64,000 bases of DNA, taken from Brachybacterium fresconis (lineage in GTDB: Bacteria; Actinomycetota; Actinomycetes; Actinomycetales; Dermabacteraceae). Shown here one piece after another: positions 17,840 through 26,685 of the stretch. Made by a program: the position numbers and the translations under genes. The stretch is from positions 4,464,001 through 4,528,000 of the forward strand of contig NZ_JAGIOC010000001.1 in NCBI RefSeq assembly GCF_017876515.1. Direction: 5' to 3'. The first letter of the stretch is position 1. The number at the start of each line of letters is the position of its first letter. The notes under the pieces are model-generated. The model did no database searches, was not told where the DNA came from, and saw only the letters and a program-made list of their open reading frames with translations.

Positions 17840-19249
17840 ATGGCGAGACGGACATCCGAGCGGATCTGGCGCACCACGGCGATGGTGCTGTGCGCCGCCG
17901 TGCCCGCCAGCTTCTACCTCCTCGGAGACCTCACCGACGCCTTCCCGGGCGTGCTCACCCTGGAATCCTCCTCCGAGGCGCCCGGCGCCGGGCCGGGAGC
18001 GCAGGCGGAGGACTGGGAGCGGGTCGACGCCCCCGCCCCGGGCCCGGCGGTCGCCCCGTCGACGGATCCTGAACTGGCCGACGACCTGGAAGGACGCATG
18101 TCGGCCCAGGCCGCCCTGCCGGTGGTGGAGGGGAACCTCGCCTTCAGCGTGGTCGACGCCGACACCGGCGCGGTGCTCGCTTCTCGGGATGCCGAGACCG
18201 CCCGCACACCGGCCTCCACCCTCAAGCTCCTGACCGCCGCCGCCGTGCTGCGGCTCTACACCGGGGACGAGGTGCTCATCACCCGGGCCACCGTCCAGGA
18301 CGGGCTCATCACCCTGCAGGGCGGCGGTGACATGACTCTCAGCACCCAGCAGCTGGAGGACCTCGCGGCCCAGGCCGCGGATCTCGCGAAGGAGCAGGGC
18401 ACCACCAGCGTCTCGCTGGCCCTGGACGACTCCTTCCTCGTGGGCGGCTCGAACCCGGCCTGGGGCGACAACGGCCCGGCCGGCGGCTGGGTGACGCCGA
18501 CGGCCTCGCTCGCCGTCGAGGAAGGATGGCTCGACGGCGAGCAGTACGGCCCCAAGTCCACCGACCCCGCCGGCGACGCCGCGGAGCTGTTCGCCCGGCT
18601 GCTGGACGACCAGGGCCTGACCGTCCAGGGCGAGGTCACCGCCGGTCAGGCCCCGGCCGAGGCACCGAGCGTCGAGGTGCACTCCGAGCCGCTGGAGCAG
18701 ATCGTGCGCCACACCCTGCTGATCTCCGATAACACCACCGCCGAGCTGCTCGCCCACCTGGTGGCCGACGCCCGGGGCGAGGAGACCACGCCCCGGGGAG
18801 CGGCCGCCGCGGTCGAGGGGGAGATCCGCGACCTCGCCGCCGAGCTGGGCCTGGACCCGCAGATGCTCGAGGGCCTCGACATCCGCGACGGCTCCGGCCT
18901 CTCCCGGGACGACCGGGTCCCGCCCGCGCTGCTGGCCGCCGTGCTCGGCGAGGTCGCCTCCGGGGACGCTCCGGTGCTGCAGCAGATCCTCTTCGACATC
19001 CCGATCGCCGGGCTGTCCGGCACCCTGGTCGACCGCTTCGACGAGACCGACACCCGGGACGCACGCGGCCTGGTGCGCGGCAAGACGGGCTATCTCGGCG
19101 GCTCCGCCACCCTGGCCGGCGTCGTCGTCCTGTCGGACGGGCGCACGGCCGGCTACTCCATCGTGGTGCACGGCTTCGACGGGGTCGATGCCGTCGCCGC
19201 CCGCGCCGCGGTCGACGAGGTCGCCGCCGAGATGGTGGAGGCGTCCTGA
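17840..19249 (+). CDS. dacB: D-alanyl-D-alanine carboxypeptidase / endopeptidase (PBP4, S13 family)
   Basis: Penicillin-binding protein acting on peptidoglycan peptides outside the membrane. The 469-residue protein has an N-terminal membrane anchor or signal (about 11-28) and an acidic/proline linker. The catalytic motifs are SxxK (Ser126-Lys129 in PASTLKLL), SxN (SDNTTAELLAH) and KTG (RGKTGYLGGSATLAG). The ATG at 17840 follows TATCGT by 6 nt. The stop overlaps the tilS ATG by one base (TGATG). The neighbouring order dacB-tilS-hpt-ftsH is conserved in actinobacteria. Confidence 0.96.
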   Translation: MARRTSERIWRTTAMVLCAAVPASFYLLGDLTDAFPGVLTLESSSEAPGAGPGAQAEDWERVDAPAPGPAVAPSTDPELADDLEGRMSAQAALPVVEGNLAFSVVDADTGAVLASRDAETARTPASTLKLLTAAAVLRLYTGDEVLITRATVQDGLITLQGGGDMTLSTQQLEDLAAQAADLAKEQGTTSVSLALDDSFLVGGSNPAWGDNGPAGGWVTPTASLAVEEGWLDGEQYGPKSTDPAGDAAELFARLLDDQGLTVQGEVTAGQAPAEAPSVEVHSEPLEQIVRHTLLISDNTTAELLAHLVADARGEETTPRGAAAAVEGEIRDLAAELGLDPQMLEGLDIRDGSGLSRDDRVPPALLAAVLGEVASGDAPVLQQILFDIPIAGLSGTLVDRFDETDTRDARGLVRGKTGYLGGSATLAGVVVLSDGRTAGYSIVVHGFDGVDAVAARAAVDEVAAEMVEAS

Positions 19250-20343
19250 TGGCCGGGCCCCCTCCCGTCGTCGCGCGCGCCCGCACCGCCGTGCGCGTCG
19301 CCGTCACCGCCCGGCTCGAGGAGCTGGCCGATCACACCGCCGCCGGTCAGCTCGCCCCGCGCCTGCTGGTCGGTCTCAGCGGCGGCGCCGATTCCCTCGC
19401 CCTGCTCGCGACGACCGCCTGGATCGGGTCCCGGATGGGCCTGGAGACCGAGGCGGCGATCGTCGACCACGGCCTCCAGGAGGGCTCGGACCAGGTCGCC
19501 GAGCGCGCCCGCAGCCAGGCCGAACGGCTGGGGGTGGCCGCGCACGTGCTGCGGGTGAGCGTCGAGACCACCGCCGCCGGAGGACTCGAGAACGCCGCCC
19601 GCCGCGCACGCCACGACGCCCTGGACCACCTGCTCGCCGACCGCGACGGACTCGCCCTGCTCATGGCCCATACCCTCGACGACCAGGCGGAACAGGTGCT
19701 CATGGGTCTGGCTCGGGGCGCGGGTCCCCGCGCCCTGGCCGGCATCCCCCGCTCCCGCGGCCCCCTGCTGCGACCCTTCCTGGGCAGCGGACGTGACGAG
19801 ACCACGGCGCTGCGCCGCGCCGACACCGAGGAGATCTGCCGCCTGCACGATCTGGAGTGGTGGCAGGACCCGATGAACGCGGACACGACGATGCTGCGCG
19901 CCCGGGTGCGGCACCAGGCGCTGCCGCTGCTGCGGGAGATGCTCGGCGAACAGCTCGACGAGAACCTCGCGCGCACCGCCGACCTGCTCCGACCCGACGT
20001 CGACCACCTCGACGGCGAGGCCCGCGATCTGCTCGACGCCCTGCGCCGGGACGGGGGCGAGGCCCGCGAGGAGGGAGATCTGCTCCTGCTCGACGTGCAC
20101 GCGCTCGCGGCCGCTCCCGCGCCGCTGCGCACCCGCGTCCTGCGCGATGGCTCACGTTCCGCCGAGAGCGCAGCGCGGGCCGCCGGCGCCCCCGGCGCGG
20201 CGAAGTCCCTGCTGCGCAGACAGGTGCTCGCCCTCGACGCCCTGGTCGTCACATGGCACGGTCAGGCACCTGTACCCGTTCCGGGTAGGATCGAAGTCGC
20301 TCGTCGCGACGGCCTGCTGGTGTGGCGCCGCACAGATACGTGA
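19249..20343 (+). CDS. tilS: tRNA(Ile)-lysidine synthetase
   Basis: Modifies C34 of the CAU-anticodon tRNA-Ile to lysidine, so it reads AUA. The PP-loop SGGADS lies at residues 44-49. The N-type ATP-pyrophosphatase domain continues with AAIVDHGLQEGS and HTLDDQAEQVLMGLARG. RPFL and the WWQDPMNAD block match TilS. At 364 residues it has the short C-terminal part common in actinobacteria. It overlaps dacB by one base. A TAGGAT sequence near its 3' end (about 20286) might be an internal promoter for hpt-ftsH. Confidence 0.95.
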   Translation: MAGPPPVVARARTAVRVAVTARLEELADHTAAGQLAPRLLVGLSGGADSLALLATTAWIGSRMGLETEAAIVDHGLQEGSDQVAERARSQAERLGVAAHVLRVSVETTAAGGLENAARRARHDALDHLLADRDGLALLMAHTLDDQAEQVLMGLARGAGPRALAGIPRSRGPLLRPFLGSGRDETTALRRADTEEICRLHDLEWWQDPMNADTTMLRARVRHQALPLLREMLGEQLDENLARTADLLRPDVDHLDGEARDLLDALRRDGGEAREEGDLLLLDVHALAAAPAPLRTRVLRDGSRSAESAARAAGAPGAAKSLLRRQVLALDALVVTWHGQAPVPVPGRIEVARRDGLLVWRRTDT

Positions 20344-20388
20344 GACGCGGCGACCGCACTCCCAACACGTCCCCTGGAGGAGATCCGC

Positions 20389-20943
20389 GTGCCCCAGACG
20401 CACCCCCACCCTGATGTCGAACGGGTCCTGCTGGACGAACAGCAGATCCGTGATCGGCTCGCCGAGCTCGGAGAGAGGATCACCGCGGACTACGCGGACG
20501 AACCGCCGATCCTCGTGGGCGTGCTCAAGGGTGCCGTGATGGTGATGGCGGACCTCGCCCGCCAGGTCGACCTGAAGGTCGAGATGGACTGGATGGCCGT
20601 CTCCTCCTACGGCTCGGGCACCAAGTCCTCCGGCGTCGTGCGGATCCTCAAGGACCTCTCCGCCGACATCACCGATCGCAACGTGCTCATCGTCGAGGAC
20701 ATCATCGACTCCGGCCTCACCCTGAAGTGGCTGCTGTCCAACCTCCGCTCGCGCGGACCCCGCAACGTCGAGATCGCCACCCTGCTCCGCAAGCCGGACG
20801 CCGCACGGGTCGAGATCGACGTCAAGTACGTCGGCTTCGAGATCCCGAACGAGTTCGTCATCGGCTACGGACTCGACTACGCGGAGAACTACCGGAACCT
20901 TCCCTACGTGGGCGTCCTCGAGCGCTCCATCTACGAGGACTGA
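20389..20943 (+). CDS. hpt: Hypoxanthine (guanine) phosphoribosyltransferase
   Basis: Purine-salvage enzyme converting hypoxanthine or guanine plus PRPP to the nucleotide. The 184-residue protein carries the PRPP-binding motif [14 protein letters not shown] (about 101-114), the flexible-loop sequence [10 protein letters not shown] and the C-terminal [18 protein letters not shown] base-contact block. The GTG start has an excellent Shine-Dalgarno (GGAGGAG, 20376-20382, 6 nt spacing). ftsH begins one base after its stop, so the two are translationally coupled, as in many Gram-positives. Confidence 0.97.
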   Translation: MPQTHPHPDVERVLLDEQQIRDRLAELGERITADYADEPPILVGVLKGAVMVMADLARQVDLKVEMDWMAVSSYGSGTKSSGVVRILKDLSADITDRNVLIVEDIIDSGLTLKWLLSNLRSRGPRNVEIATLLRKPDAARVEIDVKYVGFEIPNEFVIGYGLDYAENYRNLPYVGVLERSIYED

Positions 20944-20944
20944 T

Positions 20945-23143
20945 ATGGCGGACTCCTCCACCAAGAACAAGAACAAGTCCAAGAAGCGTCGCCCGCTCGC
21001 CGGGGTCGCGATCTGGATCCTGGTCGCCCTCCTGCTGGGCATGGCCCTCTTCTCCCTGTTCGGGCGCGACGGCTACCAGCAGATCGACACCGAACAGGGT
21101 CTCGAGCTGCTCGACGGCGGCACCGTCGAGCAGGCCAAGATCATCGACGGCAACCAGCAGCGGGTGGACCTGGTCCTCAGCGAGGACTTCGTCGACGGCG
21201 ACGAGAACAAGGGCACCCAGGTGCGGTTCTCCTACGTCGACGCCCGCGGCGACGCCATCGTGCAGGCAGTCACCGACGCCGCCCCCGAGAAGGGCTACAC
21301 CGACGAGATCGCCACCAGCTCCTGGTGGTCGACGCTGCTGCTGTCGTTCCTGCCGCTGCTGATCTTCATCGGCCTGTTCTGGTTCCTGATCATGAACGCC
21401 CAGGGCGGCGGCGGCAAGGCCATGCAGTTCGGCAAATCCAAGGCCAAGCTGTTCAACAAGGAGGCCCCCAAGGTCACCTTCGCCGACGTCGCCGGCGCCG
21501 AGGAGGCGGTCGAGGAGCTCGACGAGATCAAGCAGTTCCTCGTCGAACCCGGTCGGTACCAGGCCGTCGGCGCCAAGATCCCCAAGGGCGTGCTGCTGTA
21601 CGGCCCGCCGGGCACCGGCAAGACGCTGCTGGCCCGCGCCGTCGCCGGCGAGGCCAACGTGCCCTTCTACTCGATCTCCGGCTCGGACTTCGTGGAGATG
21701 TTCGTCGGCGTGGGCGCCTCCCGCGTGCGCGACCTGTTCTCCACCGCGAAGGAGAACGCCCCGGCGATCATCTTCGTCGACGAGATCGACGCCGTCGGCC
21801 GCCACCGCGGTGCCGGCATGGGCGGTGGCCACGACGAGCGCGAGCAGACGCTGAACCAGATGCTGGTGGAGATGGACGGGTTCGAGGAGAACCAGAACGT
21901 CATCCTCATCGCCGCCACCAACCGTGTGGACATCCTGGACCCTGCGCTGCTGCGCCCGGGCCGCTTCGACCGCCAGATCGGGGTCGAGGCCCCGGATCTC
22001 AAGGGCCGCCTGCACATCCTCGGCGTCCACGCCAAGGGCAAGCCGCTGGCGCACGACGTCGATCTCGAGGCCGTCGCCAAGCGCACCATCGGGATGTCCG
22101 GCGCGGACCTCGCCAACGTGCTCAACGAGGCGGCGCTGCTGACCGCCCGCAGCGGCAACCAGATCATCGACGACCGTGCCCTGGACGAGGCCGTGGACCG
22201 CGTGTCCATGGGCCCGCAGCGCTATTCGAAGGTGATGACCGAGCGCGAGCGCCAGATGACGGCGTACCACGAGGGCGGCCACGCCCTGGTCGCCGCGGCC
22301 ATGAACAACTCCGCGCCCGTCACCAAGGTGACGATCCTGCCGCGCGGCCGCGCGGGCGGCTACACGATGGTGGTGCCCACGCAGGATCGCAACTACCAGT
22401 CGCGCAACGAGCTGCTGGACCGTCTCGCCTACGCGATGGGCGGGTACGCCGTGGAGGAGTCGATCTTCCACGACGTCACCACCGGACCCAGCTCCGACCT
22501 GCAGAACGCCACCAAGATCGCGCGCACCATGGTCATGCAGCTGGGCATGAGCGAGGCCGTCGGCCAGGTCGCGCTCTCCGGCGAGCAGGACGAGGTGTTC
22601 GTCGGCATGCAGCAGGGGCAGGCCCCCCGCTTCAGCGCGGAGACCGCGAGCATCATCGACCAGGAGGTCCGGGAGCTGCTGGACACCGCTCTGGACGAGG
22701 CCTGGTCCGTGATCGTCGAGAACCGTCACGTGCTCGACCGTCTGGTTCAGGAGCTGCTGGAGAAGGAGACGCTGAACGAGCACGAGCTCGGGGCGATCTT
22801 CTCCGACGTCACCAAGCGGCCGCCGCGCGAGGTCTGGGTCTCCAGCGAGGACCGCCCCTCGCTGGCGGCGCCGCAGGCCGGCTCGACCACCACGGCCACC
22901 GGCACCGAGGAGCACGATGCGGGCGAGCCCCTGCAGCCCAACCCGCCGGAGCTCCCGCACCCCGGCGGCGACCGGCCGGAGATCCCGGGCGCTCCCCACG
23001 GCGACGGCCCCGAGGGGCCCGGCCCCTACGGTCCCTACGGACCGGGATACGGTCGCACGGACACCTCCCGCGGCGACGAGGGATACGGCGAGGGGTCCGG
23101 GCGCGAGCCCGGCACCGGGAACGACGAGGGAACAGGACGCTGA
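20945..23143 (+). CDS. ftsH: ATP-dependent zinc metalloprotease FtsH
   Basis: Membrane-anchored AAA+ protease for quality control of membrane proteins. The 732 residues show a Lys-rich N-terminus, TM1 (about 18-38), an extracytoplasmic domain, TM2 (about 124-147), Walker A GPPGTGKT (about 220), Walker B IIFVDEID, the second region of homology ([20 protein letters not shown]) and the zinc-protease motif HEGGH (about 442). The last about 90 residues form a Pro/Gly/Tyr-rich tail ([12 protein letters not shown]) that is longer than in many FtsH proteins. It sits between hpt and folE. Confidence 0.97.
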   Translation: MADSSTKNKNKSKKRRPLAGVAIWILVALLLGMALFSLFGRDGYQQIDTEQGLELLDGGTVEQAKIIDGNQQRVDLVLSEDFVDGDENKGTQVRFSYVDARGDAIVQAVTDAAPEKGYTDEIATSSWWSTLLLSFLPLLIFIGLFWFLIMNAQGGGGKAMQFGKSKAKLFNKEAPKVTFADVAGAEEAVEELDEIKQFLVEPGRYQAVGAKIPKGVLLYGPPGTGKTLLARAVAGEANVPFYSISGSDFVEMFVGVGASRVRDLFSTAKENAPAIIFVDEIDAVGRHRGAGMGGGHDEREQTLNQMLVEMDGFEENQNVILIAATNRVDILDPALLRPGRFDRQIGVEAPDLKGRLHILGVHAKGKPLAHDVDLEAVAKRTIGMSGADLANVLNEAALLTARSGNQIIDDRALDEAVDRVSMGPQRYSKVMTERERQMTAYHEGGHALVAAAMNNSAPVTKVTILPRGRAGGYTMVVPTQDRNYQSRNELLDRLAYAMGGYAVEESIFHDVTTGPSSDLQNATKIARTMVMQLGMSEAVGQVALSGEQDEVFVGMQQGQAPRFSAETASIIDQEVRELLDTALDEAWSVIVENRHVLDRLVQELLEKETLNEHELGAIFSDVTKRPPREVWVSSEDRPSLAAPQAGSTTTATGTEEHDAGEPLQPNPPELPHPGGDRPEIPGAPHGDGPEGPGPYGPYGPGYGRTDTSRGDEGYGEGSGREPGTGNDEGTGR

Positions 23144-23144
23144 C

Positions 23145-23711
23145 ATGGCCGTCGACCACGCCCGCGTCGAGGCAGCGGTCCGGGAGATCCTCGCCGGCAT
23201 CGGCGAGGATCCGGACCGGGACGGTCTGCTGGAGACGCCCGCGCGGGTCGCCCGCATGTACTCCGAGGTCTTCGAGGGGTTGGACCAGGACCCGCACCAG
23301 CCCCTGTCGACCACCTTCGACATCGACCACCAGGAGCTGGTGCTGGTCCGCGACATCGGCTTCCACTCGATGTGCGAGCACCACCTGCTGCCGTTCGTCG
23401 GCGTCGCCCACGTGGGATACATCCCCGACGGCGGCGCGGTGACCGGACTGAGCAAGCTCGCCCGCCTGGTGAACGTCTACGCGCGCCGTCCGCAGGTCCA
23501 GGAGCGCCTGACCTCCCAGATCGCCGACGCGCTGATGGTCGAGCTCGGGGCGGGCGGCGCCATCGTCGTGATCGAGGCCGAGCACATGTGCATGTCGATG
23601 CGCGGCGTGCGCGCCGAGGGCGCCCGCACCGTCACCAGCGCGGTGCGGGGCATGCTGCGCGAGAACTCGAGCACCCGGGCCGAGGCCATGAGCCTCATCA
23701 ACAGGGGCTGA
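23145..23711 (+). CDS. folE: GTP cyclohydrolase I
   Basis: First step of tetrahydrofolate synthesis, GTP to dihydroneopterin triphosphate. The 188-residue protein has the zinc ligands in [10 protein letters not shown] and [10 protein letters not shown] and the block [20 protein letters not shown] (about 106-125). The ATG at 23145 is one base after the ftsH stop. It starts a folE-folP-folB/K cluster in which folP starts 4 nt past the folE stop. Confidence 0.98.
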   Translation: MAVDHARVEAAVREILAGIGEDPDRDGLLETPARVARMYSEVFEGLDQDPHQPLSTTFDIDHQELVLVRDIGFHSMCEHHLLPFVGVAHVGYIPDGGAVTGLSKLARLVNVYARRPQVQERLTSQIADALMVELGAGGAIVVIEAEHMCMSMRGVRAEGARTVTSAVRGMLRENSSTRAEAMSLINRG

Positions 23712-23715
23712 CGAC

Positions 23716-24579
23716 GTGAGCACCGCGGCGCCGCGCCCCCGTCCGGACGGACTCCCCGAGCGACTCCGGGGGGACGACACCCTGGTGATGGGCGTCCTGA
23801 ACGTCACCCCCGACTCGTTCTCCGACGGCGGGGAGCACTTCGCGACGTCCGACGCGATCGCGCACGGCCGCCTGCTGACCGCCCAGGGGGCGGCGATCGT
23901 CGACGTCGGGGGCGAGTCCACCCGCCCGGGGGCGCCCCGGGTCGACGAGGACGAGGAGCTGCGCCGGATCCTGCCCGTGATCGATGCCCTGGCGGCCGAG
24001 GACATCGTGGTCAGCGTCGACACCATGCGCTCGTCCGTCGCGGCCGCGAGCGTGGCCGCCGGCGCCCTCATCGTCAACGACGTCTCCGCCGGACGTGCCG
24101 ACGTGGACATGGGCGCCGAGGCGGCCCGCCTGCGCACGCGCTCCGGCACCCCGCCCGTGTTCATCGCCATGCACTGGCGCGGGCACAGCGACGTCATGAA
24201 CGAGCTGGCGGTCTACGACGATGCGCCGCGCGAGGCCGCCACCGAGCTCGAGGACCGTCTGACCGCCCTGCGCGAGGCCGGGGTGGAGGACCGCTTCCTG
24301 GTGGCCGATCCCGGCCTCGGGTTCTCCAAGACCGGCGAGCAGAACTGGGACGTGCTGGCCGACTGGGCAGGGATCGCCTCCCACCAGCTGCCGATCCTCA
24401 TCGGTGCCTCCCGCAAACGCTTCGTCAGCTCCCTGGGCGTCGACCGCGACGCCGCCACCGCCGCCATCAGCGCCTACAGCGCCGAGCACGGCGCCTGGGC
24501 CGTCCGGGTCCACGAGGTCCCCTCCTCGCTCGCCGCCGTGCGCGTCGGGGACCGTCTGCGTCGGAGCCTGCGCCGATGA
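23716..24579 (+). CDS. folP: Dihydropteroate synthase
   Basis: Condenses dihydropterin pyrophosphate with p-aminobenzoate; the sulfonamide target. At 287 residues it is of normal length. Diagnostic segments are MGVLNVTPDSFSDGG (about 25-39), DVGGESTRPGA, the central VNDVSAG and the C-terminal GASRKRFVSSL. The GTG start at 23716 is 4 nt after folE. Its last bases overlap the start of the folB-folK fusion (ATGA, 24576-24579). Confidence 0.97.
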   Translation: MSTAAPRPRPDGLPERLRGDDTLVMGVLNVTPDSFSDGGEHFATSDAIAHGRLLTAQGAAIVDVGGESTRPGAPRVDEDEELRRILPVIDALAAEDIVVSVDTMRSSVAAASVAAGALIVNDVSAGRADVDMGAEAARLRTRSGTPPVFIAMHWRGHSDVMNELAVYDDAPREAATELEDRLTALREAGVEDRFLVADPGLGFSKTGEQNWDVLADWAGIASHQLPILIGASRKRFVSSLGVDRDAATAAISAYSAEHGAWAVRVHEVPSSLAAVRVGDRLRRSLRR

Positions 24580-25523
24580 CCGCCGACGGACCGATGACCG
24601 CCGACGGACGGCCCGGCCCCGCCCGCCCCGGGCCCGAGCACGGGCGGCTCGACCGCATCGAGGTCACCGGGATCCGGGCCTGGGGACACCACGGCGTGCT
24701 CGCCGCGGAGAAGGAGCTCGGCCAGCAGTTCGTCGTCGACGTGACTCTGCATCTCTGGACCGCCCCGGCCGGACGCACCGATGCCCTCTCACGCACCGTC
24801 GACTACGCCGAGGTCGCCGCCGCGGTGGCCGAGGAGATCGGCGGCGGCCCCCACGATCTGGTGGAGACCCTCGCCGAGTCGATCGCGACGCGGATCCTCA
24901 CCGGCACCGGCCACCCGCTGGTGCGCCGCGTCGGGGTGCGCGTGCACAAGCCCGCGGCCCCCGTCGGACGCCCCGTCGGGGACGTCGCGATCACCATCGA
25001 GCGGGACGCCGCGCCGATTCCGGCCGTGCTCGCCCTCGGCACCAATCTCGGGGACCGCGAGTCGCACCTGGTCGGTGCCCTCGAGCTGCTCGCGGACACC
25101 GACGGCATCGAGATCGCATGGACCGGGCCCGTGCTGGAGACCGCCCCCGTGGGCGGCCCCGACGGGCAGGGCACCTATCTCAACTCGGCGCTCGGCGTCC
25201 TCACCACGCTGGGGCCCTTCGAGCTGCTCGAGGCCGCCCACCGCGCCGAACGCGCCGCTCGTCGCGAGCGCCTGATGCGCTGGGGGCCGCGCACCCTGGA
25301 CGTCGACGTCATCACCTACGGCGAGCTCCGCAGCGACGACGAGGAGCTGACGCTCCCGCACCCGCGCGCGCACCAGCGCGCCTTCGTCCTCGGGCCCTGG
25401 CATGCTGCCCGACCGAGCGCGGAGCTGCCGGGCCACGGCCCCGTGGCCGCTCTGCTCGCGGCCGCCGCGGACCGCGATGGTCTGGTCCCCGGCCCTGCCC
25501 TGACGGGGTTCGACCGCTCGTGA
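24576..25523 (+). CDS. folK: Fused dihydroneopterin aldolase / HPPK (FolB-FolK)
   Basis: Two consecutive folate enzymes in one 315-residue chain. The FolB domain (about 25-145) has VTGIRAWGHHGVLAAEKE and DYAEVAAAV with the conserved Glu/Lys pattern. The FolK domain (about 150-300) has ALGTNLGDRESHL, RWGPRTLDVDVITYG and LPHPRAHQRAFVL. An 18 bp tandem duplication at the 5' end (MTADGPMTADG) gives two in-frame ATGs, at 24576 and 24594. The first overlaps the folP stop and is preferred. Fusion of these activities is known in actinobacteria. Confidence 0.95.
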   Translation: MTADGPMTADGRPGPARPGPEHGRLDRIEVTGIRAWGHHGVLAAEKELGQQFVVDVTLHLWTAPAGRTDALSRTVDYAEVAAAVAEEIGGGPHDLVETLAESIATRILTGTGHPLVRRVGVRVHKPAAPVGRPVGDVAITIERDAAPIPAVLALGTNLGDRESHLVGALELLADTDGIEIAWTGPVLETAPVGGPDGQGTYLNSALGVLTTLGPFELLEAAHRAERAARRERLMRWGPRTLDVDVITYGELRSDDEELTLPHPRAHQRAFVLGPWHAARPSAELPGHGPVAALLAAAADRDGLVPGPALTGFDRS

Positions 25524-26029
25524 AGCCGCTGAACATCCCGCTCCTGGCGCTGATCGTCGTGGTCGGCGCCGGTTTCGGAGCGCAGATGCTGGAGACCCTC
25601 GCCGCCCGCGGCCACTCGCTGCCGATCGCCGGCTGGCTGACCACGGTGGTGCTGCTGGTGCTGGTGGGGGTGCTGCTGGCCTATGGCCTCCCGCTGCGCC
25701 GCTACATGCTCGAGAGCGAGGAGCGCCGCCTGCAGCCGAGCCTCGCCCCGCGCCGGTACCAGATCGATCTGCCCACCGCCTTCCGCACCGTGCTGCTCGC
25801 GCGAGCCTGCGCCTACACCGGCGCCGTCGTCGGCGGCATCTTCACCGGGCAGGTGCTGTACCTGCTTCTGACCGGAACCGGTGACCTGGTGGGGGCGACG
25901 CTGCCCACCGGCTCCGCCGCGATCTCCGGGATCGTGCTCGGGGTGCTCGGCGTGCTCGTCGAGCGCTGGGGCCGCCTGCCCCCGGAGGACGGCGAGAGTC
26001 CGACCGAGAGCGCCGGCGTCGGCCGCTGA
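25520..26029 (+). CDS. DUF3180 family membrane protein
   Basis: A 169-residue protein with four predicted helices (about 6-25, 37-58, 95-117 and 130-147) and a conserved polar loop ending in RRYQIDLPTAFRTVLLARACAY. This matches DUF3180, which follows folK in many actinobacteria. The GTG at 25520 overlaps the folB/K stop (GTGA). Its function is unknown. It ends the fol operon; a 77-86 bp gap separates it from the PH-domain genes. Confidence 0.88.
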   Translation: MKPLNIPLLALIVVVGAGFGAQMLETLAARGHSLPIAGWLTTVVLLVLVGVLLAYGLPLRRYMLESEERRLQPSLAPRRYQIDLPTAFRTVLLARACAYTGAVVGGIFTGQVLYLLLTGTGDLVGATLPTGSAAISGIVLGVLGVLVERWGRLPPEDGESPTESAGVGR

Positions 26030-26115
26030 ACCCCGCGGCGGGACCGACCTTCGACGGAGGACGTGCCCACCGGGGTCGGAGCATCCCCGGACGGCGAGGT
26101 GACACGATGGTGCCC

Positions 26116-26685
26116 ATGAGCACCATCCCCGACCCCGTCGAGCGACCTGCCCAGCCGGTGCACCTCGCTCCCGCGGGAGACCCGATGAGCGACGACCCCG
26201 AGGGCCTCCTCGGCGCCGACGCGCTGCGCCCGGTCTCTCCGCTCCTGGTCCGCGCCCGCTACGTGGCGAGCATCGCCGCCTACGTGATCTGGGTGCTCAT
26301 GATCGCCGGCGCGATCGTCGCCGCAGCGCTGACCGGTCTGTGGTGGCTCGCCCTGATCGCCCTGCTGCCCCTGATCATCCTGCTCCAGAGCCTCCTGCTC
26401 ACCCCGCGCCGGGTCCGGGCCATCGGCTACCTGGACGCCGAGGAGGACCTCACGATCGCCAGCGGCATCATGTTCCGCGCCGTGCACACCTTCCCCTACG
26501 GCCGCGTGCAGTCCGTGAAGATCGACGAGGGCCCGGTGGACCGCCGCTACGGGCTCGCGAAGCTCTCGGTCAGCACCGCGGCGGGCGGTTCGACCGTGGT
26601 GCTGCCCGGCCTGCCCCGGCAGGAGGCCGAACGCCTGCGCGCGATGGTGACCGACCGCGGCATCGAGATCATGGCCGCCCTGTGA
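26116..26685 (+). CDS. PH-domain (bPH_2, YdbS-like) membrane protein
   Basis: The 189-residue protein has two adjacent membrane helices (about 50-90) followed by a bacterial PH-2 domain (about 100-189) with the pattern LTIASGIMFRAVHTFPYGRVQSV and YGLAKLSV. Such proteins pair with a longer multi-domain partner, here the next gene, which overlaps by 4 bp (GTGA). Their role in membrane or cell-wall homeostasis is poorly defined. The ATG at 26116 has CACGAT 7 nt upstream, a weak leaderless pattern; 26107 is an alternative start. Confidence 0.87.
   Translation: MSTIPDPVERPAQPVHLAPAGDPMSDDPEGLLGADALRPVSPLLVRARYVASIAAYVIWVLMIAGAIVAAALTGLWWLALIALLPLIILLQSLLLTPRRVRAIGYLDAEEDLTIASGIMFRAVHTFPYGRVQSVKIDEGPVDRRYGLAKLSVSTAAGGSTVVLPGLPRQEAERLRAMVTDRGIEIMAAL

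Noticed and set aside
20858-23455. An 865-codon minus-strand open frame across ftsH and folE
   Set aside because: It is antisense to two well-defined genes and lacks any plausible start signal.
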